Assembly (NCBI RefSeq): GCF_031457495.1
Contig: NZ_JAVDWM010000001.1
Coordinates: forward strand, 1,290,001-1,354,000
Origin: Sphingopyxis sp. BE259
Lineage (GTDB): Bacteria; Pseudomonadota; Alphaproteobacteria; Sphingomonadales; Sphingomonadaceae
Direction: 5' to 3'
DNA: 64,000 nucleotides
The notes under the pieces are model-generated. The model was not told where the DNA came from and did no database searches. It saw nothing but the letters and a program-made list of their open reading frames with translations. This document shows, piece after piece, positions 26,344 to 34,256 of this stretch (its first letter is position 1; each line of letters begins with the position of its first letter). The position numbers and the translations under genes were made by a program.

Positions 26344-27550
26344 TTATCGCTATGTGGCGATCGATCCACAGGGCCGCGAGCGCAGGGGACGGCTGACCGC
26401 CGCCAACGACGATGCGGCGCGCGCCGATCTGGTGCGGCGCAAATTCCATATCGTCGCGGTCGAGGCGGCGGGGGCCAAGCCCGCGAGCCGGTCGCTGCTC
26501 GCCTTCCGCCGCGCGCGGCTGAGCAGCAAAGACCTCGCACTGTTCACTCGCCAGCTCGCGACGCTGGCCGAAGTCGCGCCGCTCGAAGAGGCGCTGCGCA
26601 CGCTGACCCGGCAGAGCGAGGCGGAAAGCGCCCGCACGATCATTGGCGACGTCCATGCCGGACTGCTCGAAGGCCGCCGCCTCGCCGACGCGATGGCACG
26701 TCAGCCCGCCAGCTTCCCGCCGCTCTACCGCGCGATGGTCGCGGCGGGGGAAACCACCGGCAGCCTGACCACCATCCTCGCCCGCCTCGCCGATCTGCTC
26801 GAACGCCAAGCCGAGGTGCGCGGCAAGCTCATCGCGGCGCTCGCTTATCCGATCGTGCTGGCGGTCGTCGCCATCGGCGTCGTCGCGGCGCTGATGATCT
26901 TTGTCGTCCCGCGCGTCGTCGAACAATTCACCGATGTTGGCCAGCAATTGCCGTTCCTGACCCGCGCGGTGATCGCAATTTCGGGCTTTGCCGCCAGCTG
27001 GTGGTGGCTGATCGCGCTGCTGATTGTTGCCGCCAGCTTCGGCTGGGCGGCGGCGATGCGCCGCCCGGCGTTCAAGGCGCGCGTCGATGCGCGGTTGCTC
27101 CGCCTGCCTTTGTTTGGCCGCCTGCTGCGCGATCTCTACGCGGCGCGTTTTGCGCGGACGCTGGCGACGATGGTGTCGAGCCGCCTGCCGCTGGTCGACG
27201 GGTTGCGGCTGACCTTGCCCACGATCCGCAACGCCGCGCTGGCCAGCGCGACCGCGGCGATCGTCGATCAGGTCCGCGCCGGGGGCAGCCTGTCGGCGGC
27301 GCTGCGCGACGCAGGCGTGTTCCCGCCGTTGCTGGTTTACATGACCGCCAGCGGCGAGAGCGCCGGGCGGCTGGAGGTGATGCTGGAACGCGCCGCCGAT
27401 TATCTGGAGCGCGAATTCGACCGCTTTACGGCGGCGTCGATGGCGTTACTCGAACCTGTCATAATAGTCCTTATGGGGTCATGCGTTGCCCTGATCATCC
27501 TCGCCATTCTGCTGCCGATCCTTCAGTTGCAGAATCTTGCCGGAATATAA
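26336..27550 (+). CDS. gspF: Type II secretion inner-membrane platform protein
   Basis: A 404-residue protein with two GspF/PilC domains. Motifs include LSSKDLALFTRQLATLAEVAPLEEAL, LYRAMVAAGETTGSL and the duplicated FARTLATMVSSRLPLVDGL with YMTASGESAGRLEVMLERAADYLE. It has three membrane segments; the last two are FVVPRVVEQF-proximal and the C-terminal IIVLMGSCVALIILAILLPI. It forms the core of the assembly platform together with GspE and GspL. Confidence 0.96.
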   Translation: MPDYRYVAIDPQGRERRGRLTAANDDAARADLVRRKFHIVAVEAAGAKPASRSLLAFRRARLSSKDLALFTRQLATLAEVAPLEEALRTLTRQSEAESARTIIGDVHAGLLEGRRLADAMARQPASFPPLYRAMVAAGETTGSLTTILARLADLLERQAEVRGKLIAALAYPIVLAVVAIGVVAALMIFVVPRVVEQFTDVGQQLPFLTRAVIAISGFAASWWWLIALLIVAASFGWAAAMRRPAFKARVDARLLRLPLFGRLLRDLYAARFARTLATMVSSRLPLVDGLRLTLPTIRNAALASATAAIVDQVRAGGSLSAALRDAGVFPPLLVYMTASGESAGRLEVMLERAADYLEREFDRFTAASMALLEPVIIVLMGSCVALIILAILLPILQLQNLAGI

Positions 27551-27553
27551 TAG

Positions 27554-28060
27554 ATGTCGCTGATGCAGCTTTTCATTCGCCTGATGCTCGACACCTCGTT
27601 TTCGGGAGCGGGCCGCCCGCCGGTCCAGCGCCGCCGCAAGCGCGACGAACGCGGTTTTACGCTGACCGAATTGATGGTCGTGATCTTCATCATCGGGCTG
27701 CTCGCGACCGTGGTGATGATCAACGTCCTGCCCAGCCAGGACCGCGCCATGGTGACCAAGGCAAAGGCCGATATTGCAACGCTGGAAACCGCACTCGAAC
27801 AGTATCGCCTCGACAATCTGACCTATCCGGCATCGACCGATGGATTGAACGCGCTCAGCACGCCGCCGCCCGCACTCGCGCAGCCCGAACGCTATCGCCG
27901 CGGCGGCTATATCAAGAAACTGCCCGCCGATCCGTGGGGCCGTCCGTATAATTATCAGGCGCCCGGGCCGAACGGGAAGGCGTTCGACGTCTGGTCGCTC
28001 GGCGCCGACGGTGCCCCCGGCGGGACCGACGACAATGCGGATATTCGCAGCGAAGGCTAA
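27554..28060 (+). CDS. gspG: Type II secretion major pseudopilin
   Basis: A 168-residue pseudopilin. The prepilin peptidase site is ERG|FTLTELMVVIFIIGLLAT, with Glu at +5 of the mature protein. The family block follows: ADIATLETALEQYRLDNLTYP, STDGLNAL, YIKKLPADPWGRPYNY and the calcium-site end FDVWSLGADGAPGGTDDNADI. The leader from ATG 27554 is long (34 residues); ATGs at 27563 and 27584 are alternatives. It makes the helical pseudopilus shaft. Confidence 0.95.
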   Translation: MSLMQLFIRLMLDTSFSGAGRPPVQRRRKRDERGFTLTELMVVIFIIGLLATVVMINVLPSQDRAMVTKAKADIATLETALEQYRLDNLTYPASTDGLNALSTPPPALAQPERYRRGGYIKKLPADPWGRPYNYQAPGPNGKAFDVWSLGADGAPGGTDDNADIRSEG

Positions 28061-28556
28061 GCCGCGCGCGCGTCGGGTCTGGATCCCCGCTTTCGCGCGG
28101 ACGCGATCATGTGCCGATGATCGCGGCTTCACGCTGGTCGAGCTGATGGTCGTGCTGGCCATCATGGCGCTGGCCGCGACTGCCGTCGTGCTGACCATCC
28201 CCGGCGACGAACGCAGCGCGCGCAGCGAAGCCGACCGGCTCGCGGCGCGGCTCGCCGGTGCGCGCGACATTGCGGTGATTGAGGGGCGCAGCGTCGCGGT
28301 GAATTTTGCGCCCTCGGGCTATGGCTTCGAGCGGCGAATCGCGGGCGAATGGCAACCGCTGCCCGGTCGCGCGTTCGCACAGCGCAACTGGCCCGGCGAC
28401 GTGCGTTTTGCCGTCGGCAACGGGCAGGGCGTCGCGCGCATCCTGTTCGACCGCGTCGGGACCAGCCCGACCCCGCAAACGGTGGTGCTGAGCGGCGGCG
28501 ACGCGCGCGAGATCGTGCGCGTGTCGGCGACGGGGGAGGTCAGCCGTGGCGAATGA
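28035..28556 (+). CDS. gspH: Type II secretion minor pseudopilin H
   Basis: A 173-residue minor pseudopilin with cleavage site DRG|FTLVELMVVLAIMALAAT, the VLTIPGDERSARSEADRLAARLAGARDIAV helix typical of GspH, and a beta domain. The start at 28035 overlaps the end of gspG by 26 bp. The leader peptide is about 30 residues and contains VWIPAFART, encoded by a sequence that looks like a sphingomonad intergenic palindrome (28077-28103). No in-frame start lies between that palindrome and the cleavage site, so the repeat is inside the translated leader. Confidence 0.88.
   Translation: MRIFAAKAKPRARRVWIPAFARTRSCADDRGFTLVELMVVLAIMALAATAVVLTIPGDERSARSEADRLAARLAGARDIAVIEGRSVAVNFAPSGYGFERRIAGEWQPLPGRAFAQRNWPGDVRFAVGNGQGVARILFDRVGTSPTPQTVVLSGGDAREIVRVSATGEVSRGE
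28077..28103. repeat. REP-like palindrome inside the gspH leader
   Basis: The core GGATCCCCGCTTTCGCGCGG closely matches the form GGATCCCCGCTTTCGCGGGG common in sphingomonad intergenic repeats. Here it lies in the coding part for the pre-cleavage leader of GspH, where insertion would be tolerated. Confidence 0.55.
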
Positions 28557-28923
28557 GCGTGCCAATCGCTGCGAACGCGGCTTCACCCTGCTCGAAATGC
28601 TCGTCGCATTGAGCGTGATCAGCATCGCCGCGCTGACCCTCGTCCGCCTCGATGCCTTTGCGGTACGCACCGCGGGCGATCTCGACGAAAGCACCGTCGC
28701 CGGGATTGTTGCGCAGAATCGCGCCGTCGAACTGTGGACCGATCCGGCGCCGCCGACGATCGGCAATAGTGCGATTGGCGTCAGCAACGCAGGACGCAAC
28801 TGGCGCATCGAGCAGCGGGTGGCGCGGACCGCCGACGATAGCCTGCTGCGCATCGACCTGATCGTTCGCCCCGAAAGCGGGCGCGGGCAGGCGGCGCTGA
28901 CGATCATTCGGCCGTTGCGATGA
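28546..28923 (+). CDS. gspI: Type II secretion minor pseudopilin I
   Basis: A 125-residue minor pseudopilin; GTG start with GGGGGAGG 6-7 nt upstream. Cleavage site ERG|FTLLEMLVALSVISIAALTLV, short leader, and the GspI motif GIVAQNRAVELWTD. With GspJ and GspK it forms the pseudopilus tip. Overlaps gspH by 11 bp and gspJ by 4 bp. Confidence 0.93.
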   Translation: MANERANRCERGFTLLEMLVALSVISIAALTLVRLDAFAVRTAGDLDESTVAGIVAQNRAVELWTDPAPPTIGNSAIGVSNAGRNWRIEQRVARTADDSLLRIDLIVRPESGRGQAALTIIRPLR

Positions 28924-29534
28924 AAGACGAGCGCGGCTTTACCCTCATCGAAATGCTCGTTGCGCTGTCGCTGTTCGCGGCAATCGCTTCGATCGGAGTC
29001 GGGTTGCTGCGCAGCAGCGTCGATACGCAGGATGCCGTACAGACGCGCTTGCAGGCGATGGGCGGCGTCAACCGGCTGCGCGCGGTGATGGCGAATGATC
29101 TGGCGCAGGCGGTCCAGCGATCGACGCGCGGCCCGGCGGGTGAGGCGGTGCCTGCCTTCGTCGGGTCATCGACCGGCTTTGCTTTCGTCCATGGCGGCGC
29201 AGCGGCGCTCGACGGGTCGCCGCGTCCCGCAGTCGAACGGGTCGCTTATGCGCTCGTCGGCCGCGAATGGCGGCGCGCGACCCAACCGATGCTCGACGGC
29301 GCCGCGTTAAGCGAAGGCGACCGGCTGTTGGGCGAGGTGGCCACGGTCGCGGTGCGCTATCGCGACGAGACGGGCAATTGGGGCGAAAGCTGGCGTTCCG
29401 AACCCGGCGACCGCCTGCCGCGCGCGGTCGAGGTGCGCGTATCGCGCAGCGGGCGTGAGGCGCTGACGATGCTGTTTCTGACCGCGCCGACGCTGCCGCC
29501 CCCGCCCCCGGTGGCCGAGAACCCGGCGCCATGA
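28920..29534 (+). CDS. gspJ: Type II secretion minor pseudopilin J
   Basis: A 204-residue minor pseudopilin with cleavage site ERG|FTLIEMLVALSLFAAIA, the DLAQAVQRSTR segment, FVHGG and VERVAYALVGREWRRATQP typical of GspJ. The C-terminus is Pro-rich (PTLPPPPPVAENPAP). It forms the tip complex with GspI and GspK. ATGA overlaps join it to both neighbours. Confidence 0.93.
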   Translation: MKDERGFTLIEMLVALSLFAAIASIGVGLLRSSVDTQDAVQTRLQAMGGVNRLRAVMANDLAQAVQRSTRGPAGEAVPAFVGSSTGFAFVHGGAAALDGSPRPAVERVAYALVGREWRRATQPMLDGAALSEGDRLLGEVATVAVRYRDETGNWGESWRSEPGDRLPRAVEVRVSRSGREALTMLFLTAPTLPPPPPVAENPAP

Positions 29535-30538
29535 TCCGCCGTCCGCCCAATGAGCGCGGCGCTGCGCTCCTCACCGTATTGCTGCTCGTCGCAGTAATGG
29601 CGGTAATTGCAGCCACCGCACTCGACCGGTTGACGCTCGCGACCCGAATCGCAGGCAGCGCGGCGACGGTCGATCAGGGGCGTGCCTACAGCTTTGCCGC
29701 CGAGCAGATCGCGCTGCGCCGCGTCGCCGATCTGGTCGGGCGCGATCCCGCGAAGCTGACGCTCGCGGGCGGCTGGCTGGGGCGCGATTTTACGTTGCCG
29801 CTGCCGGGCGGCGAGGGGCGCGCCAAGCTGGTCGACGCGAACAATTGCTTCAATCTCAACAGTCTGGTCGCCGAAACGGTGCCGGGCAAGTTCAGCCAGC
29901 GATCGGGATCGATGCGCCAGTTCGGCGAGCTGATGGTGCTGCTCGGGATCGACGCCGGCGAGGCACAGGCGATTGCAGGCGCCACCGCCGACTGGATCGA
30001 CAGTGACGGCAACGACGGGCCGCTGGGTGCCGAGGACAATGTCTATCGCTCGCTGCCGGGCGCTTATCTCGCCGCCAACCGCAAGATGGCCGACGTCAGC
30101 GAACTGCGCGCGGTGCGCGGGGTTACGCCGAAAATCTATGCGCGGCTGAAGCCCTGGGTCTGCGTGCTGCCGGTGACCGATCCGGTACGGCTCAATGTCA
30201 ACACGCTCGCGCCCGAGCAGGCGCCGCTGGTCGGGATGCTGCTGCCCGGTGAAATGACACTCGCCGATGCGCGGGCGGCGCTGGCCGCGCGGCCTGCGGG
30301 CGGCTATGGCAGCAGCGTGCGATTCTGGGAGGCAGCGGCGCTTGAGCGGTTCGACCCGCCAACCGACGTGGCCGAGCAGGCGGGGGTGACCAGCCGCTGG
30401 CTGACGCTGACGACGGATGTGACGATGGGGGACGGGTTTTTGACGGCAGTTTCGCTCATCGATGCCAATGGCGGCGCGCCGTCCGCGGGGCTGGCAGCGC
30501 CAGTGATCGTCCGCCGCGATTGGGGTGAGAGCGACTGA
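29531..30538 (+). CDS. gspK: Type II secretion minor pseudopilin K
   Basis: A 335-residue pseudopilin. The N-terminus NERGAALLTVLLLVAVMAVIAATA is the GspK-type cleavage region, which lacks the +5 Glu. It is followed by NNCFNLNSLV, ATADWIDSDGNDGPLGAEDNVY (metal-binding loop) and LRAVRGVTPKIYARLKPWVCVLP. It caps the pseudopilus. The helical insert domain between about residues 100 and 210 matches GspK. Confidence 0.94.
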   Translation: MIRRPPNERGAALLTVLLLVAVMAVIAATALDRLTLATRIAGSAATVDQGRAYSFAAEQIALRRVADLVGRDPAKLTLAGGWLGRDFTLPLPGGEGRAKLVDANNCFNLNSLVAETVPGKFSQRSGSMRQFGELMVLLGIDAGEAQAIAGATADWIDSDGNDGPLGAEDNVYRSLPGAYLAANRKMADVSELRAVRGVTPKIYARLKPWVCVLPVTDPVRLNVNTLAPEQAPLVGMLLPGEMTLADARAALAARPAGGYGSSVRFWEAAALERFDPPTDVAEQAGVTSRWLTLTTDVTMGDGFLTAVSLIDANGGAPSAGLAAPVIVRRDWGESD

Positions 30539-30539
30539 T

Positions 30540-31685
30540 ATGAGCCGCACGCTGGTTCTGTGGCTGCCGCCCGTGGCGTCGCTCGGCGATGGAGACGCTC
30601 CCGATCCCGCATGGCTACGCGTCGATGACGGTGTGATCGTCGATAGCGGGCAGGACGACGGCTGGGTCGATGCGTGGGAAAAGCCGCGGGATGATGGACC
30701 CGACGATCGGCTGATCGCGCTGGCCCCCGCCGCCGACGTGCCGCTGCGCTGGCGGCACTATCCCGACGCAGCCCCCGCGCAGGCCGCGTCCGCCGCGCGG
30801 CTCGATACATTGAAGGACAGTCTGGGCGACGGCGCCCTGTTGCATATCGTCGCGGGCCAGCCGATCGAGGCGGGGCAGGCCGTGCCGGTCGCCGTGACGA
30901 CCCATGCTGCGATGACGGCATGGACCGACTGGCTGAAGGCTCGCGGCCTGTCGCCCGCCGCGATCATCCCCGCCGCCGCTGCCGTGCCGCCGCCCGAACC
31001 CGACAGCCTGTGGACGGCAGAGGTGGGCGGCGAACAGATCGTGCGTGCTGCCGATCATGCCTATCGCTCCGATCCCGACCTCGACCCGCTGATCGCGGGC
31101 GGCCGTAATATCGCGCCGCTTGATGGCGACCGGATGCGCGAGGCGTTGCTGATGACGTTGGCGACGCCGCCGCTCGATCTGCTCAGCGGCGGCTGGAAGC
31201 CGAAGCGCAGCTGGTCGCTCGACCCGGCGCTGCTGCGGCTGGCCAAGCGGCTGGCGATCGCGCTGCTGATCGTCAGCCTGCTGATCCCGATCATCCATGC
31301 CGTGCGTCTGTCGTCGGACACCAGCCGTGCCGATGATGCGGTGGTCGCGATGGCGAAAAAGGCGGGCATCACCGCACCCGACGCCACGACGGCCGAGGCT
31401 GAGCTTGATCGCCGACTCGCGGCCGCAGGTGGCGGGCCGCTGGCGTTTTCGGTCCCCGCGTCGGCGCTTTACGATGCCATGCGCGATACACCCGGCGTCG
31501 CGCTCAAGACGCTGTCGCACCGCACCGACGGCACGCTGACCACGACGCTGGCGGCGCCGCGGGTCGAGGATCTGAATGCGGTGCTGCTCGCGCTGCAAGC
31601 GCGCGGTTACCGTATCACCGCCCAACCGACGGCGGGTAGCGACGGCCAGCAGATGGCCAATATCACGATCCGGGCGGTGCCATGA
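30540..31685 (+). CDS. gspL: Type II secretion protein L
   Basis: A 381-residue protein with a cytoplasmic actin-like domain that binds GspE (LVLWLPPVASLGDGDAPD at the N-terminus), one membrane helix near residue 245 (LAIALLIVSLLIPIIHAV), and a periplasmic ferredoxin-like domain ending in GYRITAQPTAGSDGQQMANI. It recruits the ATPase to the platform. The ATG at 30540 is one base after the gspK stop, with GGTGAGAG upstream. Confidence 0.9.
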   Translation: MSRTLVLWLPPVASLGDGDAPDPAWLRVDDGVIVDSGQDDGWVDAWEKPRDDGPDDRLIALAPAADVPLRWRHYPDAAPAQAASAARLDTLKDSLGDGALLHIVAGQPIEAGQAVPVAVTTHAAMTAWTDWLKARGLSPAAIIPAAAAVPPPEPDSLWTAEVGGEQIVRAADHAYRSDPDLDPLIAGGRNIAPLDGDRMREALLMTLATPPLDLLSGGWKPKRSWSLDPALLRLAKRLAIALLIVSLLIPIIHAVRLSSDTSRADDAVVAMAKKAGITAPDATTAEAELDRRLAAAGGGPLAFSVPASALYDAMRDTPGVALKTLSHRTDGTLTTTLAAPRVEDLNAVLLALQARGYRITAQPTAGSDGQQMANITIRAVP

Positions 31686-32164
31686 CCGAGCGTTTGCAAA
31701 ATTGGTGGCTTGGCCTGTCGCAGCGCGAACGCTGGCTGGTCGGTATCGCGGGCCTATTAGCGCTCGGGGTCGTCCTGTGGGGCCTCGGACGCCCGGCCTA
31801 TGGCGCTATAGTCGATCTGGAGAACCAGCATCGCGCCGCGATCGAGCGCGAGGGCCGCGTCGCGGCGAAAGTGCAATTGCTGGCGCAACGTCCGGCGAAG
31901 TCGGTCGCAGCCGCCGTCGATGCGATGGCGATCGACCAATTTCTCACGCAATCTGCCAGCGAGATCGGGCTAACCCTTGACCGCAACGAGGCACGCGGCG
32001 CGGGGCAGGCGACGATTGCGATCGCGACGGCGCGTGCGCCGGTACTCACCGACTGGCTGGCGTCGCTGGAGGGGCAGGGCTTTGTCATCGACCAGTTGAC
32101 GATCACCCCCGCCGCCGACGGCACCGTCGGGCTGACCGCCGAATTACGAAAGGGCGGGCAATGA
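31682..32164 (+). CDS. gspM: Type II secretion protein M
   Basis: A 160-residue protein: a cytoplasmic WWLGLSQRERWLVGIAGLLALG start, where SxRER-W and the single membrane helix are typical of GspM, then a periplasmic ferredoxin-like domain with LTDWLASLEGQGFVIDQLTI. It stabilises GspL. Linked to gspL and gspN by ATGA overlaps. Confidence 0.92.
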   Translation: MTERLQNWWLGLSQRERWLVGIAGLLALGVVLWGLGRPAYGAIVDLENQHRAAIEREGRVAAKVQLLAQRPAKSVAAAVDAMAIDQFLTQSASEIGLTLDRNEARGAGQATIAIATARAPVLTDWLASLEGQGFVIDQLTITPAADGTVGLTAELRKGGQ

Positions 32165-32877
32165 GCTTGCGGCAACGCTGGGGCATCGCCGCGCTGCTGC
32201 TGGCGCTGATCCTGATCATCGCGACATTTCCGATGCGCCTCGCGCTGGCATGGTCGGGCGCGACCGATGCCGGAGTGACCGCGCGCGAAGTGCGTGGGTC
32301 GGTGTGGGCAGGCGAACTGGTCGAGGCGCGGCTGGGCGCGCTGCCGCTTGGAACGGTGCGCGCCAGCCTTTCCCCGCTGGCGCTGCTCGGCGGCGACACC
32401 GAACTCGCTTTTTCGCGCCCTGACGAGCGGCTGGGCGCGCTGGCCGGGCGGCTGCATGGCAGCAACCCGCGCGGGGTGTCCGACGTCAATGGCAGGACGA
32501 CGATGTCGGGCGGACTGGGGATGATCCCGGTCGATACCGTCCGCTTCGAAGGCGCGACGCTGCGGTTCGACGCCGCCGGGAAATGTACAAGCGCCAGCGG
32601 GCGCATCCAGCTGGCGGTCACCGCGCCGATCGCCGGGCTCGACCTGTCGCGCGGCCTGTCGGGGCCGCTACGCTGCGCGAACGGGCGCGCCCAGGCGGCG
32701 CTGGCCAGCCAGTCGGGGATGGAGCGGCTGACCCTCTCGTTCGACGGCAACGGTGCCTACCGCGCGCAATTCGCGATCAATGTCGACCGCGACCCGGCGA
32801 TGGCAGCGGCGCTCGCGGCGCTGGGTTTCAAGGCCGGTTCGGGCGGCTTCGTGCTGGCGACCACGGGCCGCTTCTGA
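32161..32877 (+). CDS. gspN: Type II secretion protein N
   Basis: A 238-residue protein with an N-terminal signal anchor (WGIAALLLALILIIATFPM) and a beta-rich periplasmic domain. The GspN signatures are REVRGSVWAGELVEARLGALPLGTVRASLSPLALLGGDTEL and a C-terminal GSGGFVLATTGRF. GspN is an accessory part of the system, not present in all T2SS; its exact role is unclear. Overlaps gspM by four bases. Confidence 0.9.
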   Translation: MSLRQRWGIAALLLALILIIATFPMRLALAWSGATDAGVTAREVRGSVWAGELVEARLGALPLGTVRASLSPLALLGGDTELAFSRPDERLGALAGRLHGSNPRGVSDVNGRTTMSGGLGMIPVDTVRFEGATLRFDAAGKCTSASGRIQLAVTAPIAGLDLSRGLSGPLRCANGRAQAALASQSGMERLTLSFDGNGAYRAQFAINVDRDPAMAAALAALGFKAGSGGFVLATTGRF

Positions 32878-32878
32878 C

Positions 32879-33646
32879 GTGACCTTTCTCGATGCCTTGC
32901 CCTTCGGCATGGGCGTCGTCTTGGCCGCGCTGATCGGACTTGTCCTTGGCAGCTTTCTCGCGACCTTGGTGCTGCGCTGGCCCGCCGGGCGATCGGTGCT
33001 GGGCCGCTCGCAATGCGATGGATGCCAGCGGGCGCTCGGGTCGCTGGAGCTTGTTCCTATGTTGTCGGCCTTATGGCTGCGCGGGCGGTGCCGCGGATGC
33101 GGAGCCCGCATCGATTGCTTTCACATGCTGGTCGAGCTGGGTGCGGCGCTGATCGGCGGTGCGGCGCTGGCCCTGCTGCCCGGCACGTCGGGCTGGCTCT
33201 GGGCGTTATTCGGGTGGTTGCTGCTGCCCCTTGCTTTGCTCGACGCGCGGCATTTCTGGCTCCCCGATCGGTTGAGCGCGGTCTTGGCGGTCACCGGCCT
33301 TGTGTTGGCGGGGCCGCTGCTCGGCGCGTCCCTGCTCGACCGCTGGATCGGCGCGCTGGTGGGTGGCGGCGCACTTGCGCTCATCGCCTGGGCCTATCGC
33401 CGCACGCGCGGCGGTGAGGGCATGGGCGGCGGCGATCCCAAACTGGTCGCGGCGATCGGCTGCTGGCTCGGCTGGCAGGCGCTGCCGCTGATGTTGCTGC
33501 TCGCCAGCCTGGGTGGCATCGCCTGGGCGCTTGCTGCCCAACGAAAAGGGGACCAGCCGCTGGCCCAGCGACCGGTCCCCTTTGGTGTCTTTGCCTGCAC
33601 CGCCGCTTTCCTGGCGGTGCCGCTGTGGCCGCTTATTGCCCGATGA
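32879..33646 (+). CDS. gspO: Prepilin peptidase / N-methyltransferase
   Basis: A 255-residue polytopic enzyme (GTG 32879, one base after the gspN stop). Features are the GSFLATLVLRWP motif, two CxxC pairs forming the zinc site (CDGC, CRGC), the first catalytic Asp in LLDARHFWLPD and the second in GEGMGGGDPKLVAAIG. It cleaves the leader of GspG-K and methylates the new N-terminus. Last gene of the secretion operon; its final 14 bases overlap the 3' end of the convergent pal gene. Confidence 0.94.
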   Translation: MTFLDALPFGMGVVLAALIGLVLGSFLATLVLRWPAGRSVLGRSQCDGCQRALGSLELVPMLSALWLRGRCRGCGARIDCFHMLVELGAALIGGAALALLPGTSGWLWALFGWLLLPLALLDARHFWLPDRLSAVLAVTGLVLAGPLLGASLLDRWIGALVGGGALALIAWAYRRTRGGEGMGGGDPKLVAAIGCWLGWQALPLMLLLASLGGIAWALAAQRKGDQPLAQRPVPFGVFACTAAFLAVPLWPLIAR

Positions 33647-34151
33647 CGACGGTCACCGCGCGGCGGTTCTTCGCATAGGCGTCTTCGGTCGATCCGAGTT
33701 CGGCGGGGCGTTCCTTGCCATAGCTGATGACATTGATCCGCGACGGGTCGATACCAAGCGAGGCGAGATAGTTTTTCGCGGCATTGGCGCGGCGCTCGCC
33801 CAGCGCGATGTTGTAATCGCGGGTCCCGCGTTCGTCGGCATGACCCTCCAGCGTGACGCGAACCGCCGGGTTACGCTGCAACCACTGCGACTGGCTCTGG
33901 AGCGTCGCCATGTCGGCGCTGTCGACGTTATACTGGTCGAAGTCGAAGAAGATGCGGTCGCCTTCGAGGCCGACGCTCGCAAGGAAATCTTCCTGCGACC
34001 CCGGCACGACCCCGGTGCCGGTGCCCGCGCCAGTATCGGTGCCGGTGCCTTCGGGAACCGGCGGCAGCGTTTCGGGAGCCTTTTTCGCGCAGGCGCCAAC
34101 GGCAAGCATGGTGATCGCCGCGATCATCGCGGTGCTCTTGCGTATCGTCAT
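33633..34151 (-). CDS. pal: Peptidoglycan-associated lipoprotein
   Basis: A 172-residue outer-membrane lipoprotein. The signal peptide has lipobox LAVGAC (Cys at about residue 21), followed by a Gly/Thr linker and an OmpA-like domain: DRIFFDFDQYNVDSADMATL, LEGHADERGTRDYNIALGERRANAAKNYL, ISYGKERPAELG. It binds peptidoglycan through the conserved Asp and Arg and interacts with TolB. Last gene of the tol-pal cluster. The 105-bp spacer to tolB may carry its own promoter. Confidence 0.97.
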   Translation of the reverse strand: MTIRKSTAMIAAITMLAVGACAKKAPETLPPVPEGTGTDTGAGTGTGVVPGSQEDFLASVGLEGDRIFFDFDQYNVDSADMATLQSQSQWLQRNPAVRVTLEGHADERGTRDYNIALGERRANAAKNYLASLGIDPSRINVISYGKERPAELGSTEDAYAKNRRAVTVVIGQ

Positions 34152-34256
34152 GTCGTCTGTCCTCTTGTTGTTGCTCGGAAAATTTCGTCTCGGCCCGTTT
34201 TTCGCCGTTTTAAGCCAATATGTGAACCCTGAGAGCCAGTTTTGGTTCCCCTTTGG

